Assembly (NCBI RefSeq): GCF_021556455.1
Contig: NZ_JAKGCV010000004.1
Coordinates: forward strand, 1-58,839
DNA from: Streptomyces fuscigenes
GTDB lineage: Bacteria; Actinomycetota; Actinomycetes; Streptomycetales; Streptomycetaceae
Length of the DNA: 58,839 nt
Direction of reading: 5' to 3'
How positions within the stretch are numbered: position 1 is the first letter of the stretch; the number at the start of each line of letters is the position of its first letter. Shown here piece by piece: positions 15,803 through 23,137 of this stretch. The notes beneath the pieces were generated by a model, which saw only the letters and a program-made list of their open reading frames with translations, was not told the origin of the DNA and did not search any database. The position numbers and the translations under genes are program-made.

Positions 15803-15850
15803 GCGGTTCAGCCTCGCGCGCCACCGCGGCCGGTCAGGATTCTGTTCATG
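15803..15850 (+). repeat. Conserved upstream block of paralogue 1
   Basis: About 45 bp upstream of the ATG at 15848 resembles 16504-16555 upstream of the second paralogue. It includes GTTCAGCC, a GC stretch and CAGGATTCTGTTCATGGA. GATTCT 10 to 5 nt before the ATG could be a -10 box for a leaderless transcript. The similarity shows that promoter and gene were duplicated together. Confidence 0.5.
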
Positions 15851-16453
15851 GACTCAACGATCACCGCAGCACTCGTAGGTTCCCCCGCTGTCCTGGTCAC
15901 CGCAGCGGCCGCATTTGGAGCGGGCCGGGTGCAGGGACGCGGGGCCGTGGACTCCGTGCGTCGGGCGTCACAGCGGGAGTCTTACGGAAAACTCCTGGCT
16001 GCCTGCTACACGTTCAGTTCCCAGGGCAGCCCCATCGCGGCCCGCCTCGGGAGCTGGCGACTCAACGCACCTGCCAACCCTCCGCTCCCGAATCTGATGA
16101 CCGCCCAGCAAGCGGCGGAGCTACTTGAGACCCTGGCGGAACGTATCGGTGAATGCGCAGCGGTGGTGCGGCTGGACGGCCCTCCGCACATCGCACGGCT
16201 CGCACACGATCTATGGGAGCAGGCGTCGAGTATCGCGGCGGAAGCCGTGCTGTACGTGCTCGCCCCTGAACGAATGACCGGGGCGCCGTTCGAGCACGCG
16301 GTCTTCTACGACAAAGCGGTGACGACCTTCGCGGAGGAGGCCAGCGCGTACCTGAATACGGGCCGCCTTCCCCGCTGGCGGCTTAGGACGCGACTTGCCC
16401 GTCGAGGTCGCCCGATCCGGTTGTCCGACGGGAGGACTGCCCCGGGTGAATAG
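15848..16453 (+). CDS. Single-pass membrane protein, tandem paralogue 1
   Basis: A 201-residue protein: an N-terminal hydrophobic anchor (MDSTITAALVGSPAVLVTAA), then GRVQGRGAVDSVRRASQRESYGKLLAACYTF and a helical domain ending in AEEASAYLNTGRLPRWRLRTRL. The family, with a short N-terminal membrane helix followed by an R-x-SQRE-SYG segment, recurs in Streptomyces genomes with no known role. It is divergent from the modification operon and paralogous to the gene at 16553-17176. The ATG is embedded in a conserved GGATTCTGTTCATG context shared with the paralogue. Confidence 0.65.
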   Translation: MDSTITAALVGSPAVLVTAAAAFGAGRVQGRGAVDSVRRASQRESYGKLLAACYTFSSQGSPIAARLGSWRLNAPANPPLPNLMTAQQAAELLETLAERIGECAAVVRLDGPPHIARLAHDLWEQASSIAAEAVLYVLAPERMTGAPFEHAVFYDKAVTTFAEEASAYLNTGRLPRWRLRTRLARRGRPIRLSDGRTAPGE

Positions 16454-16503
16454 AGGTGCGGCGGCTGGATACACGGCGCGCCTCGCCAGGGGTCGGACCG
16501 GAT

Positions 16504-16555
16504 TGAGCAGTTCAGCCACGCGGGCCGGGGGCGGCGGGCCAGGATTCTGTTCATG
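16504..16555 (+). repeat. Conserved upstream block of paralogue 2
   Basis: Second copy of the block described at 15803-15850, ending in CAGGATTCTGTTCATGGA at the start of the 16553 gene. Confidence 0.5.
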
Positions 16556-17176
16556 GACCCCGCGATCTCCGCCGCCTTGGTGGCCGTCCCCGCATCTCTC
16601 TTCGCCGCCGTGACCGCATACGGTGCGGGACGCGTCCAGGGACGAGGTGCGGTGGATTCCGTACGACGGGCGTCTCAGCGCGATTCGTACGCCCAATTCT
16701 TGTCCGCTTGCTGGGCGTTCAACGATGAGCTCCACCTATGGATGCATGCTGTTGACGGTCGGCCGTGGTCTTTCCATCCCCCACCGCCACCTCTTACTGG
16801 CAGTACCAGTGAGGCTCTCCAGAGGCTCGGTGAGCTGCAAGGTTCGATCGCAAAGCGCGCTGCCATCGTGGCGCTGGACGGGCCTCCGCCAATCGCCTCC
16901 ATTGCAGATCAGGCGAGACAGTGGGCAAGCAACATCATCTTTACCGCGCACACCGTCCACCGAACAGCGGACGTAGCGGAAGCGGAGCGTCTGCCCGTCT
17001 ACTACACGCTGGCTGATGAGGTCCGCGCCTTCCACTGGTCGGTCGCGCTCTTCGGGGAGGAGGCCAGTGCGCACCTGAATACCGGCCTCCTCCCCCGGTG
17101 GCGACTTAGGCCCCGGCTCCCCCTCCGAGAGAACCCCATCCGGCTAGCGGACGGGCGGACCACCCCAGACGAGTAG
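16553..17176 (+). CDS. Single-pass membrane protein, tandem paralogue 2
   Basis: A 207-residue paralogue of the preceding gene. It shares the N-terminal hydrophobic anchor (MDPAISAALVAVPASLFAAV), the almost identical GRVQGRGAVDSVRRASQRDSY segment, and the C-terminal FGEEASAHLNTGLLPRWRLRPRL and RLADGRTTPDE. The central parts have diverged strongly, so the ends are conserved and the middle variable. It is convergent with the second ParB-like gene. Function unknown; membrane anchoring of a soluble helical domain is the most that can be said. Confidence 0.65.
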   Translation: MDPAISAALVAVPASLFAAVTAYGAGRVQGRGAVDSVRRASQRDSYAQFLSACWAFNDELHLWMHAVDGRPWSFHPPPPPLTGSTSEALQRLGELQGSIAKRAAIVALDGPPPIASIADQARQWASNIIFTAHTVHRTADVAEAERLPVYYTLADEVRAFHWSVALFGEEASAHLNTGLLPRWRLRPRLPLRENPIRLADGRTTPDE

Positions 17177-17262
17177 TTGCGCGGCGTTTGTTCTCGTCGG
17201 AATGCCACTGGCGGAACGTTCGGCCGGCCTGGCGTTTGCGGAAGCGCGGGATGTGGGTGCCG

Positions 17263-18132
17263 TCATGAGACGTCCAAGCCAGCGGCCTTGAGGAGCGCAG
17301 CGACGGTGACCACGCTATCCGCTGTGTGCCGGGAGTCGATGACGGCGACGAGGGCGCGGAGCGCGCGGAGCACGATCTCCCCCGCCGGTAGGTCGGGGAG
17401 GACGTCGCGGGCGGCCGTGATGAGGCGGGAGGCCTCGTCCCCGTCCGCGACGGTGAGGACCACGGAGCCGCGTGCCGCCGGCGCGGGTGTGCCGCTGGTC
17501 GCGGGGACGCTCGAGGTGGCCGGGCCTCCAGTAGGTGACGCGGCGGTCGGGGAGGGCGCCTGGCTGCCGCTGGAGGGCTCGGGGGCGGGCGTGGGCTCCG
17601 GGGTGTCGTAGGGCTCGGGTTCGTCGGTCTCGGCCTCGGCCAGGTACTCCAGGAGGTCCGTGAGGTCGGTGTCCGTGTAGCCGGTGCCGGCGAGGTCTCC
17701 GTCCATGTCGTCCAGGAGCGCGGCGAGGGCGGCGTCGTCGTAGGAGCCGGCGTCCGAGGTGCGGTTATCGGCGAGGACGATGCGGCGGGCGGTGGCGTCG
17801 TCGCACTGGTAGATGGCGCACTGGGCGGCCGGCTTCCAGTCCTGGCCGTGGCAGAGGGCGCACGGGCGCTCCTCTTCACCGTGGCGGGTGATGAGGCCGC
17901 ACGGGCCGGGGCCGTGGGCGGCCATGGCCTGGAGGGTGTGGTTCCCGGCGAGGACGATCAGCTTCCCGTCCTCCAGCTCGCGCACCACCAGCGGCCGGAA
18001 CTGGCCGTTCGCGGTCAGGGACTCCAGGATCATGCCGACGTCGCCGCGGCGGGCGTTGCCGGGGTAGCCGGTGAGGTCGCCCAGGGGGTGGGTCTCCAGG
18101 CGCTGGAAGACGGCGCCGGGCGTGGTGGTCAT
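17263..18132 (-). CDS. ParB-like nuclease-domain protein (copy 2)
   Basis: A 289-residue paralogue of the 15076-15687 protein. The ParB-like domain matches closely (HPLGDLTGYPGNARRGDVGM, LIVLAGNHTLQAMAAHG, RRIVLADNRTSDAGSYD, then GTGYTDTDL), with the same Cys-bearing insert (C ... PCALC). A Pro/Ser/Thr-rich linker (about 165-215) leads to a helical C-terminal domain of about 70 residues that copy 1 lacks (about 217-289, VVLTVADGDEASRLITAARDV). The ATG has GGAGAGA upstream. Two ParB-like paralogues with the same promoter block flanking the membrane-protein pair imply a local duplication. Confidence 0.8.
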   Translation of the reverse strand: MTTTPGAVFQRLETHPLGDLTGYPGNARRGDVGMILESLTANGQFRPLVVRELEDGKLIVLAGNHTLQAMAAHGPGPCGLITRHGEEERPCALCHGQDWKPAAQCAIYQCDDATARRIVLADNRTSDAGSYDDAALAALLDDMDGDLAGTGYTDTDLTDLLEYLAEAETDEPEPYDTPEPTPAPEPSSGSQAPSPTAASPTGGPATSSVPATSGTPAPAARGSVVLTVADGDEASRLITAARDVLPDLPAGEIVLRALRALVAVIDSRHTADSVVTVAALLKAAGLDVS

Positions 18133-18172
18133 CTGGGGGTCTCTCCTGGTCGGCCGGGGTGCGTGAGGCCGG

Positions 18173-18198
18173 AGGAGGATAGGCGCCCGTCATGATCA
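18173..18198 (-). promoter_or_regulatory. Promoter-like block upstream of ParB-like copy 2
   Basis: Copy of the block at 15722-15747 (25 of 26 identical), with TATCCT at 18176-18181 on the minus strand as a -10 candidate and TGATCATGA conserved upstream. Confidence 0.5.
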
Positions 18199-18215
18199 GG
18201 TCTGGGCGTGCGGAA

Positions 18216-18249
18216 GGGCCCGCCCCGGGGTGTGCTCGGGTGCGGGCCC
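18216..18249. terminator. GC hairpin after the 18267 gene
   Basis: GGGCCCGC (18216-18223) pairs with GCGGGCCC (18242-18249), 17 nt past the stop of the minus-strand gene at 18267. It separates that unit from the ParB-like copy 2 promoter. Confidence 0.5.
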
Positions 18250-18266
18250 TGGCGGGTGAGGCCGGG

Positions 18267-18701
18267 TCAGGTGAGGGCGGCCACGGCCGCGCGGAGAGGT
18301 GCGGTGTACTCGTAGCCGAGCTCGGCGTGCGCGAAGTGGCCACCGTCCAGCTCATCGTCGTAGCGGATGAGCGGGGCGTGGATGAGTACCCGGTCGTCGG
18401 TGAGCGTGGCGGTGATGCTGTCCGGGAGCGGCGCCCCGCCGGCTGCCCTCCACTCCCTGTACCGCGGGTGCGTGAGGACCTGATCCAGAGCGGCGAGGAG
18501 CGCGGAGCGGGGGCCCGGGGCGAGGGTGTCCCACGCCCCGATGGCGCACCAGGCGCCGGCGCGTTCCTCCGCGGTGGTCGTCCGCTCGCGGCTGAGGGTG
18601 GCGGGCACGTAGACGGAGGCGGCCAGATAGGCGGACTCGCGGCGAACCTCGACGTCCCACCAGGGGGTCATGGTGGTGCTGGGTTTCAGGATGGCTCCCA
18701 T
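18267..18701 (-). CDS. Phage protein of unknown function
   Basis: A 144-residue protein (MGAILKPSTTMTPWWDVEVR ...) with a mixed alpha/beta pattern: RRESAYLAASVYVPATLSRERTT, then SALLAALDQVLTHPRYREWRAAGG and a beta-like ITATLTDDRVLIHAPLIRYDD. There are no Cys clusters or membrane segments. The ATG has GAAGGAG just upstream. It is probably the last gene of the run that starts at the promoter near 21.38 kb and is closed by the hairpin at 18216-18249. No family recognised. Confidence 0.6.
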   Translation of the reverse strand: MGAILKPSTTMTPWWDVEVRRESAYLAASVYVPATLSRERTTTAEERAGAWCAIGAWDTLAPGPRSALLAALDQVLTHPRYREWRAAGGAPLPDSITATLTDDRVLIHAPLIRYDDELDGGHFAHAELGYEYTAPLRAAVAALT

Positions 18702-18778
18702 GCGGTGCTCCTTCGATGCGTGCGTGTGCCCGGTTAACGAGCGGGCGGCCCGTACGGGGCTCTGAGTTGTCGACCGGT

Positions 18779-19471
18779 TCAGGGGTTGCGGTGGTGGACG
18801 GTGTAGGCGGGGAGGACCCGTTCTACGGCGGCGACCAGGTCGGCGGGGCGCCGCTGCCCGGGGATGCGGGCGCGGGCGCGGAGGTACGCGGTAAGGCGGG
18901 GCGCGGGGATGATGCGGAGGCCGTAGAGCTCCAGCTCGGTTGCGCGCCGGCCGTGGGGGCCGTGGAGGGCGGCGCCGTCCATGACGACCAGAGGCGTGAC
19001 GGGCACGCCGAGGAGGCGGGCGACGGTGGCGGCCTCGTTCTGGAGGCCGGTGAGCCGGCCCGTGACGTCCCGGTCGCCGTGGAAGAGGTGGCCGAGGCGG
19101 ACGGTGACGGGGTATCTGCTGCTCCAGCTCTTGGTGTCGGGGAGGAACACACCGCCGGCCGGGGAGATGAGGAGGTGGTCCACGTTCTCCCGGCGTCCGG
19201 GTAGGGCCAGGTCGTGGAAGATGTGCCACCCCTCGGCGTGGAGGGGTTCGAGCCGGCGGGCGGTGCGGCGTTCCCCGCGGGCGCCCTCCTCGTAGCGGCT
19301 CGCGAGGGCGCCGGCGCGGGTGGGGATGTTGAGGGCGTTCGCGAGGCGGACCAGGGGGGTGCGTAGGGCGCGGGCGCGGGCGGCGGCGGATGCTCCGGCG
19401 CCGGTGGTCGGGCGGTGGTGGCGCCACCACCAGACGGCGGCGGCCACGAGGAGGACGGCGGTTAAGGTCAC
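18779..19471 (-). CDS. Membrane-anchored NERD-domain protein
   Basis: A 230-residue protein with an N-terminal membrane helix (VTLTAVLLVAAAVWWWRHH, start GTG), a basic linker and a NERD (nuclease-related) domain: ASRYEEGARGERRTARRLEPL, then WHIFHDLALPGRRENVDHLLISPAGGVFLPDTKSWS, which matches the D-H ... G-[VI]-[FV]-x-x-[DE]-x-K core of the restriction-endonuclease-like fold, where Asp and Lys are metal and catalytic ligands. NERD proteins are suspected nucleases in DNA processing or phage conflict. A membrane-tethered form could act on incoming DNA, which would suit superinfection control; that is inference. Confidence 0.7.
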   Translation of the reverse strand: MTLTAVLLVAAAVWWWRHHRPTTGAGASAAARARALRTPLVRLANALNIPTRAGALASRYEEGARGERRTARRLEPLHAEGWHIFHDLALPGRRENVDHLLISPAGGVFLPDTKSWSSRYPVTVRLGHLFHGDRDVTGRLTGLQNEAATVARLLGVPVTPLVVMDGAALHGPHGRRATELELYGLRIIPAPRLTAYLRARARIPGQRRPADLVAAVERVLPAYTVHHRNP

Positions 19472-19490
19472 GGCTCCTGCTCTCTGGCGG

Positions 19491-19516
19491 GGCCCGGGCC
19501 GTGGGTGGCCCGGGCC
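19491..19516. terminator. GC hairpin after the 19527 gene
   Basis: Perfect 10-bp repeat GGCCCGGGCC on both sides of a 6-nt loop (arms themselves palindromic), 11 nt past the stop of the 19527-20027 gene. Confidence 0.5.
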
Positions 19517-19526
19517 GTGGGGGCGG

Positions 19527-20027
19527 TCAGTGGCACGGGCACTTGCAGGGGCAGTGACCGCAGTCGGGGTTCTGGCAGTCCTGGTGTCGGCAGTGGCCGC
19601 ACGCGTAGACCTGGTGCGGGAGGCACGAGCACGGGCGGGCGGCGGCCGGGGCGGGCGTGGGGTCCAGGAGGGCGTCCGCCGCCTCCAGGTGAAGCGCGGC
19701 GTGTTCCTCGCGGAGCGTGGCCAGGGGGCGCCCGTCGTAGGCGCGGGCCAGGGTGTCCGCCACGCGGTGGCGCTCCTCCTGCGGGGTGCGCGGCCGGTGG
19801 GCGTCCACCACCGGGTGGAGCCAGACCGGCCAAGGGAGCGTGTAGTCCGCGCGGTACGGGACCTCCTCCTCCGACACGAGGACGGACACCTCCTGGAGGT
19901 CCTGGCCGCGGTAGAGGAGACGTACACCGGTGACGGGGCCCTCCTCCTCGTCTGGGGCGCCGGTGACGGTGAACACCAGCTCCACGAGCGGGCGGGCGGG
20001 GCGGGCGGCGGTGACGGTGATGGACAT
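19527..20027 (-). CDS. Protein with a C-terminal cysteine-rich zinc-cluster-like tail
   Basis: A 166-residue protein. The N-terminal half is beta-rich (SITVTAARPARPLVELVFTVTGA ... VTGVRLLYRGQDLQEVSVLV), a helical region follows (TLREEHAALHLEAADALLD), and the last 35 residues hold 10 Cys and several His in CSC, CGHC, C-x4-C, CGHC, CKC and CPCH groupings. Such density is metallothionein-like or a multi-zinc cluster. The ATG has GGAGG upstream. It is in line with the DUF6884 gene (35-bp gap). Function unknown. Confidence 0.6.
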   Translation of the reverse strand: MSITVTAARPARPLVELVFTVTGAPDEEEGPVTGVRLLYRGQDLQEVSVLVSEEEVPYRADYTLPWPVWLHPVVDAHRPRTPQEERHRVADTLARAYDGRPLATLREEHAALHLEAADALLDPTPAPAAARPCSCLPHQVYACGHCRHQDCQNPDCGHCPCKCPCH

Positions 20028-20062
20028 CGGGTCCTCCGTGTTGTTCGGGATGTTCGGGTTGT

Positions 20063-21319
20063 TCAGGCGGCCAGGGCGTAGCGGCCCTCGCGGAGGGCCT
20101 TGAGGCGCTGGAGCTGGTAGCCCATGCCGGGCGCGCCCTCCAGAGGTGCCGTGGCGTGGGGCCATGCCTGGCGGGCGGCGGCGGTGTAGGCGGCGCCGGC
20201 GAGGACGATCACCTCCCGCGCGTGGCCGAGTCCGAGGGCGCGGGCCTGCGCGCGGAGTTGTTCGCCGGTGACGGAGCCGGCCTCGCCCATGCGGAGCTCG
20301 TAGGGCGCCAGGACGCGGTCCAGGGGGACCAGGCCGTGGAGTGCGGAGAGCACGAGGACCGTGCCTCCGGGGCGGGCCAGGGCGTCCGCGGCCCGGCGGC
20401 ATGCCCGGTGGAAGCTGCCGGTGTAGAGCTCCCCAGCGGGGGCGGGCCGGCTCAGCTTCGCGGCGCCGCACGGGATGACGATCACGCGGCCCGCGGTCGA
20501 GGTGGGGAGCGGGAGACGGGTGGCGGACGGGCGGACGGTGAGGGCGCGTCGGGTGGCGACCTCCAGGGCGACGGGGAAGAGGCGGGCCAGGCGGGCGGGG
20601 CGGCGGGCGGCGTGCTCCAGGTGGGCGGCCAGGGTCCAGCGGGTCCAGGCCGGGAAGGCGGGGAGGCCGCGGCCGGCCTTTACGGAGGCGCGCATCGCGC
20701 GGATCCACGAGCCGTAGTTGGCGTGTGCGTCGGCGTCCACGGACATGTTGTCCAGGGGGGTGCGTACGTCACGGTCCGCGCCGTACGGGCGCCAGCGCAC
20801 GCACTTCGGGCCCACGGAGATGACCACGCCGCCGTGCGCGTGGTGGACGCGGGGGCCGGGGCGGTGCTCGGGGAGGCACTGGACGCGCAGCCCGGGGACG
20901 ACGATGCCCGGCCCGGAGATCACGTCTGGCAGCTCGTCCCACGTGAGGCGGGCCTCATCCGCGGCCTGGTTGGCGGCCTCGGCGGCGGCGTGCTCCAGGT
21001 GGCGGGTAAGGGACCATGCCGTCCACTCCGCGTAGGGGAGCGGGTTCCCGGCTCGCCTTGCGGCGATCTCCGCCCGGACGGCGGCGCGGTTGTCGAGGTG
21101 GGAGGAGGCGTCCACGCGCATGTGGTCCAGCGGGGTGCGGACGTCGCGGTCCCACGCATAGGGACGCCAGCGGACGCACTTCGGGCCCACGGAAACGATG
21201 ACGCCGCCGCGGGGGTGGCGGACGCGGGGGCCGGGCTGGTGCTGCGGCAGGTACTCCACGTGCACGCCAGGCACGACGACGCCCGGCCCGGCCACGATCC
21301 CCGGCACTCTGTCCCACAT
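20063..21319 (-). CDS. DUF6884-type protein with duplicated N-terminal domain
   Basis: A 418-residue protein. Residues about 8-115 and 120-230 are clear internal repeats (GPGVVVPGVHVEYLPQHQPG versus GPGIVVPGLRVQCLPEHRPG; both with VSVGPKCVRWRPY and DRDVRTPLD). The C-terminal domain (about 270-418), with VIVIPCGAAKLSRPAPAGELYTGSFHRACRR, ALHGLVPLDRVLAPYELRM and AAYTAAARQAWPHATAPLEG, matches what I know as DUF6884, a phage-associated domain without proven function. The ATG at 21319 has GGAG 7 nt upstream; a start 18 codons earlier would overlap the -10 region. First gene after the promoter at 21364-21392. Confidence 0.65.
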   Translation of the reverse strand: MWDRVPGIVAGPGVVVPGVHVEYLPQHQPGPRVRHPRGGVIVSVGPKCVRWRPYAWDRDVRTPLDHMRVDASSHLDNRAAVRAEIAARRAGNPLPYAEWTAWSLTRHLEHAAAEAANQAADEARLTWDELPDVISGPGIVVPGLRVQCLPEHRPGPRVHHAHGGVVISVGPKCVRWRPYGADRDVRTPLDNMSVDADAHANYGSWIRAMRASVKAGRGLPAFPAWTRWTLAAHLEHAARRPARLARLFPVALEVATRRALTVRPSATRLPLPTSTAGRVIVIPCGAAKLSRPAPAGELYTGSFHRACRRAADALARPGGTVLVLSALHGLVPLDRVLAPYELRMGEAGSVTGEQLRAQARALGLGHAREVIVLAGAAYTAAARQAWPHATAPLEGAPGMGYQLQRLKALREGRYALAA

Positions 21320-21363
21320 GATGCGCTCCGTTCCCGGGAGGCTCCGCGCCACCCTGCATCCCC

Positions 21364-21392
21364 ATATTGGCAATCTGACTTTGCAAAGTCAA
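21364..21392 (-). promoter_or_regulatory. Palindrome promoter P1 (TTGACT - 17 bp - CAATAT)
   Basis: Minus-strand -35 TTGACT (21387-21392), 17-bp spacer and -10 CAATAT (21364-21369). The perfect 16-bp palindrome TGACTTTGCAAAGTCA (21376-21391) overlaps the -35 and fills most of the spacer, an ideal operator position. Drives the DUF6884 gene. One of six near-identical copies. Confidence 0.8.
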
Positions 21393-21526
21393 ATTGCATA
21401 GCGTGATTGCTAGGCGCGGCGCGGGGACAGAGGGGGGACACGGCCGGGGACACCGCCCCTACGGCTGAGGACACGGCGAGGACATCAGGCGGACACGGGC
21501 GGGCGGGGAGCGTGTCCCCACAGGTC

Positions 21527-21568
21527 AGGGGCGGAGGACACGTCCCATGCGGGATGTCCTCCGCCCCT
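21527..21568. terminator. 14-bp GC hairpin after the 21585 gene
   Basis: Arms 21527-21540 and 21555-21568 are perfectly complementary, 17 nt past the stop of the 21585-21752 gene. It closes the unit upstream of promoter P1. Confidence 0.65.
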
Positions 21569-21584
21569 GGCTGCCTTCGGGTCC

Positions 21585-21752
21585 TCAGCGGATGACGACG
21601 CCGTCTTCGTCCGTGCGGATCTCGGCGTTGCAGTGACCGCAGACGAGTTCAAAGGCGCTGCGGGAGCCGCGATAGAGGGTCATCGGGGTGCCGCAGTGCT
21701 CGGGGGGTTCGTGGAGGTCGACGCCGTCCCCCGGGCGGTATCCGTGGCTCAT
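21585..21752 (-). CDS. 55-residue Cys/His zinc-ribbon-like protein
   Basis: Short gene: MSHGYRPGDGVDLHEPPEHC, then GTPMTLYRGSRSAFELVCGHCNAEIRTDEDGVVIR. The spacing HC ... C-x2-C with surrounding beta strands suggests a single zinc ribbon. The ATG has GGAAGGG 8 nt upstream and the stop is followed by a strong hairpin, both supporting a real gene. Function unknown. Confidence 0.65.
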   Translation of the reverse strand: MSHGYRPGDGVDLHEPPEHCGTPMTLYRGSRSAFELVCGHCNAEIRTDEDGVVIR

Positions 21753-21821
21753 TGCATCTGCCCTTCCTTGTGGCTGGTGACATGTTGGCGCCCCGTGACC
21801 CAGGGGCGGAGGAGTGGAGCT

Positions 21822-22028
21822 CTACGTGGCGGCGGTGATCTCCGCCGGTGCGTAGCTGGTAGGGAGCTGGTCCGGGTCGCAGTCCAGAACGACGCCGTAC
21901 CCGCCACCTCCGCCCGGCGCGAGGCCCGTGATGGTGCCCTCGGAGCCGGCCGGTACGGCGAGCGCTCCAGACCAGGCGGCGGGGGCGCCCACGAGGGTGC
22001 GCACCCGGGTGCCGATCGCGTACGTCAT
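21822..22028 (-). CDS. Small beta-barrel-like protein
   Basis: A 68-residue protein (MTYAIGTRVRTLVGAPAAWS ... TSYAPAEITAAT). The GTRVR, Gly-rich turn and EGTITGL pattern looks like a short SH3-like or KOW-like barrel of the kind phages use as small binding modules. The ATG lies 4 nt past the stop of the preceding gene, in one unit with 22032-22262. No catalytic residues are evident. Confidence 0.55.
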   Translation of the reverse strand: MTYAIGTRVRTLVGAPAAWSGALAVPAGSEGTITGLAPGGGGGYGVVLDCDPDQLPTSYAPAEITAAT

Positions 22029-22031
22029 GGG

Positions 22032-22262
22032 TCAGCCCTCGTCCACGAGGAGGCCGGCGCGGACGTCGTCGATGGTCTCCACGGCGCCCCAGGAGAAGCG
22101 GACTTCCACCTGGCCGTGGAACCACTCGCCGGTCTCGTCGTCACCGGCTCCGGGCGACACGGCGCGGACCAGGGTGGCGTGGAGGTTGTGGTCCACGAGG
22201 ATCGCGTCCCCCTCACGGACGGCGTGCTGGTCACTTGTGCTGTTGACCTTGAGACGGGCCAT
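22032..22262 (-). CDS. Small beta-rich protein
   Basis: A 76-residue protein (MARLKVNSTSDQHAVREGDA ...) of alternating beta strands, with EGDAILVDHNLHATLVRAV and FHGQVEVRFSWGAVETIDDV. The ATG is preceded by GAAGGAG. It is tightly linked to the next gene (3-nt gap). Possibly a DNA- or protein-binding barrel; no family recognised. It lies after the hairpin at 22288-22312 that follows the PP2C gene. Confidence 0.55.
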   Translation of the reverse strand: MARLKVNSTSDQHAVREGDAILVDHNLHATLVRAVSPGAGDDETGEWFHGQVEVRFSWGAVETIDDVRAGLLVDEG

Positions 22263-22287
22263 GCTGCTGGGCTCCTTCGGTGAGGCC

Positions 22288-22312
22288 GGGGCGGCGGCGG
22301 TTCCGCCGCCCC
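22288..22312. terminator. GC hairpin after the PP2C gene
   Basis: Perfect 10-bp stem (22288-22297 / 22303-22312, 5-nt loop), 18 nt past the stop of the phosphatase gene. Confidence 0.5.
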
Positions 22313-22330
22313 GAGGGGGGTGATGGGTGG

Positions 22331-23065
22331 TCAGTAGTGGGCGCCGCGGTGAAGGTCCGCGATGAGTACGGACGCGTTGTCCGCGTACTCGCCGCTGAGC
22401 TCCACGGCCGCCTCCACGAAGGTCTCCGCGACGTCCTCCAGGTCGCCGGGAAGGTAGTCCACCAGCGGGATGGAGGAGTGGTCCTCCACCGGGTCGTACG
22501 CGCCATCGCTCGCGAGGAGAAGCCGGCCGAAGCGGTCCAGGTGGCGGGTGACGCTCTCCACCGCGGCGTGGCCGTGCGTGGCGCGGACCTCCGCGTCCGT
22601 CTCGTTGGATCCGAGGGCGCTGGTGAGGTGGTTGGCGCGGCCGTAGGGCGGATAGACGCGGCGCCGGTTGTGGTCCGCGGTCAGCTGCCTGCACGTCCCG
22701 CCCGCCCAGAGGTAGGCGCGGGCGTCGCCGCACCACGCGACGGTGAGGGGGCGGCCGGGGGCGGTGACGGCGACGACTGCCGCGGCGTACGGGAGGTCCT
22801 GGAACGGGTCCGCGGGGTAGGGGCGGCCGGTGTAGTGGTCGTACGCGGCGCGGAGGCCGGCCTCGGCGTCCTGGTGGCGGGCGGCCAGGGCGGCCACGCG
22901 GTGCGCGGCGCCGGCCGTCCAGCGGGCGACCTCGCGGGAGGTGCCCACGCCGTCCAGGAGGGCGTACGCGCGGGTGCCGTTGGGGGTGACGCGGACGGCG
23001 GTGGCGTCGCACTGGCGGGGGCGTCCCCCGACGTGCCGGGCGGTGGACCAGTTACGCATGGACAT
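22331..23065 (-). CDS. PP2C-family Ser/Thr phosphatase
   Basis: A 244-residue PPM/PP2C phosphatase, a metal-dependent enzyme that removes phosphate from Ser/Thr residues. The metal-binding Asp motifs are in order: RQCDAT (Asp 20), ALLDGVG (Asp 38-Gly 39), WCGDARAYLW, LTADHNRR, LLLASDGAYD and the final DNASVLIADL. The length fits a minimal catalytic domain with no regulatory or membrane parts. The ATG has GGAG upstream. Phage-borne PP2C enzymes are uncommon; it could reset host Ser/Thr-kinase signalling or blunt kinase-based defence (inference). It lies in a run of short units with GC hairpins after each gene. Confidence 0.8.
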   Translation of the reverse strand: MSMRNWSTARHVGGRPRQCDATAVRVTPNGTRAYALLDGVGTSREVARWTAGAAHRVAALAARHQDAEAGLRAAYDHYTGRPYPADPFQDLPYAAAVVAVTAPGRPLTVAWCGDARAYLWAGGTCRQLTADHNRRRVYPPYGRANHLTSALGSNETDAEVRATHGHAAVESVTRHLDRFGRLLLASDGAYDPVEDHSSIPLVDYLPGDLEDVAETFVEAAVELSGEYADNASVLIADLHRGAHY

Positions 23066-23101
23066 CGGGAGCTCCTTCGCTCACTGCGTGGGGGTTGTGA
23101 G

Positions 23102-23126
23102 GGGGCCGCCCGGGTGGGGCGGCCCC
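23102..23126. terminator. GC hairpin after the 23138 gene
   Basis: Perfect 10-bp stem (23102-23111 / 23117-23126), 11 nt past the stop of the 23138-23638 gene. Confidence 0.5.
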
Positions 23127-23137
23127 GGCGGGGTGGG

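Noticed and set aside
19230..19275. tRNA-like GGGTTCGAGCC on the plus strand
   Set aside because: Inside the NERD coding region; no acceptor or D arm around it.
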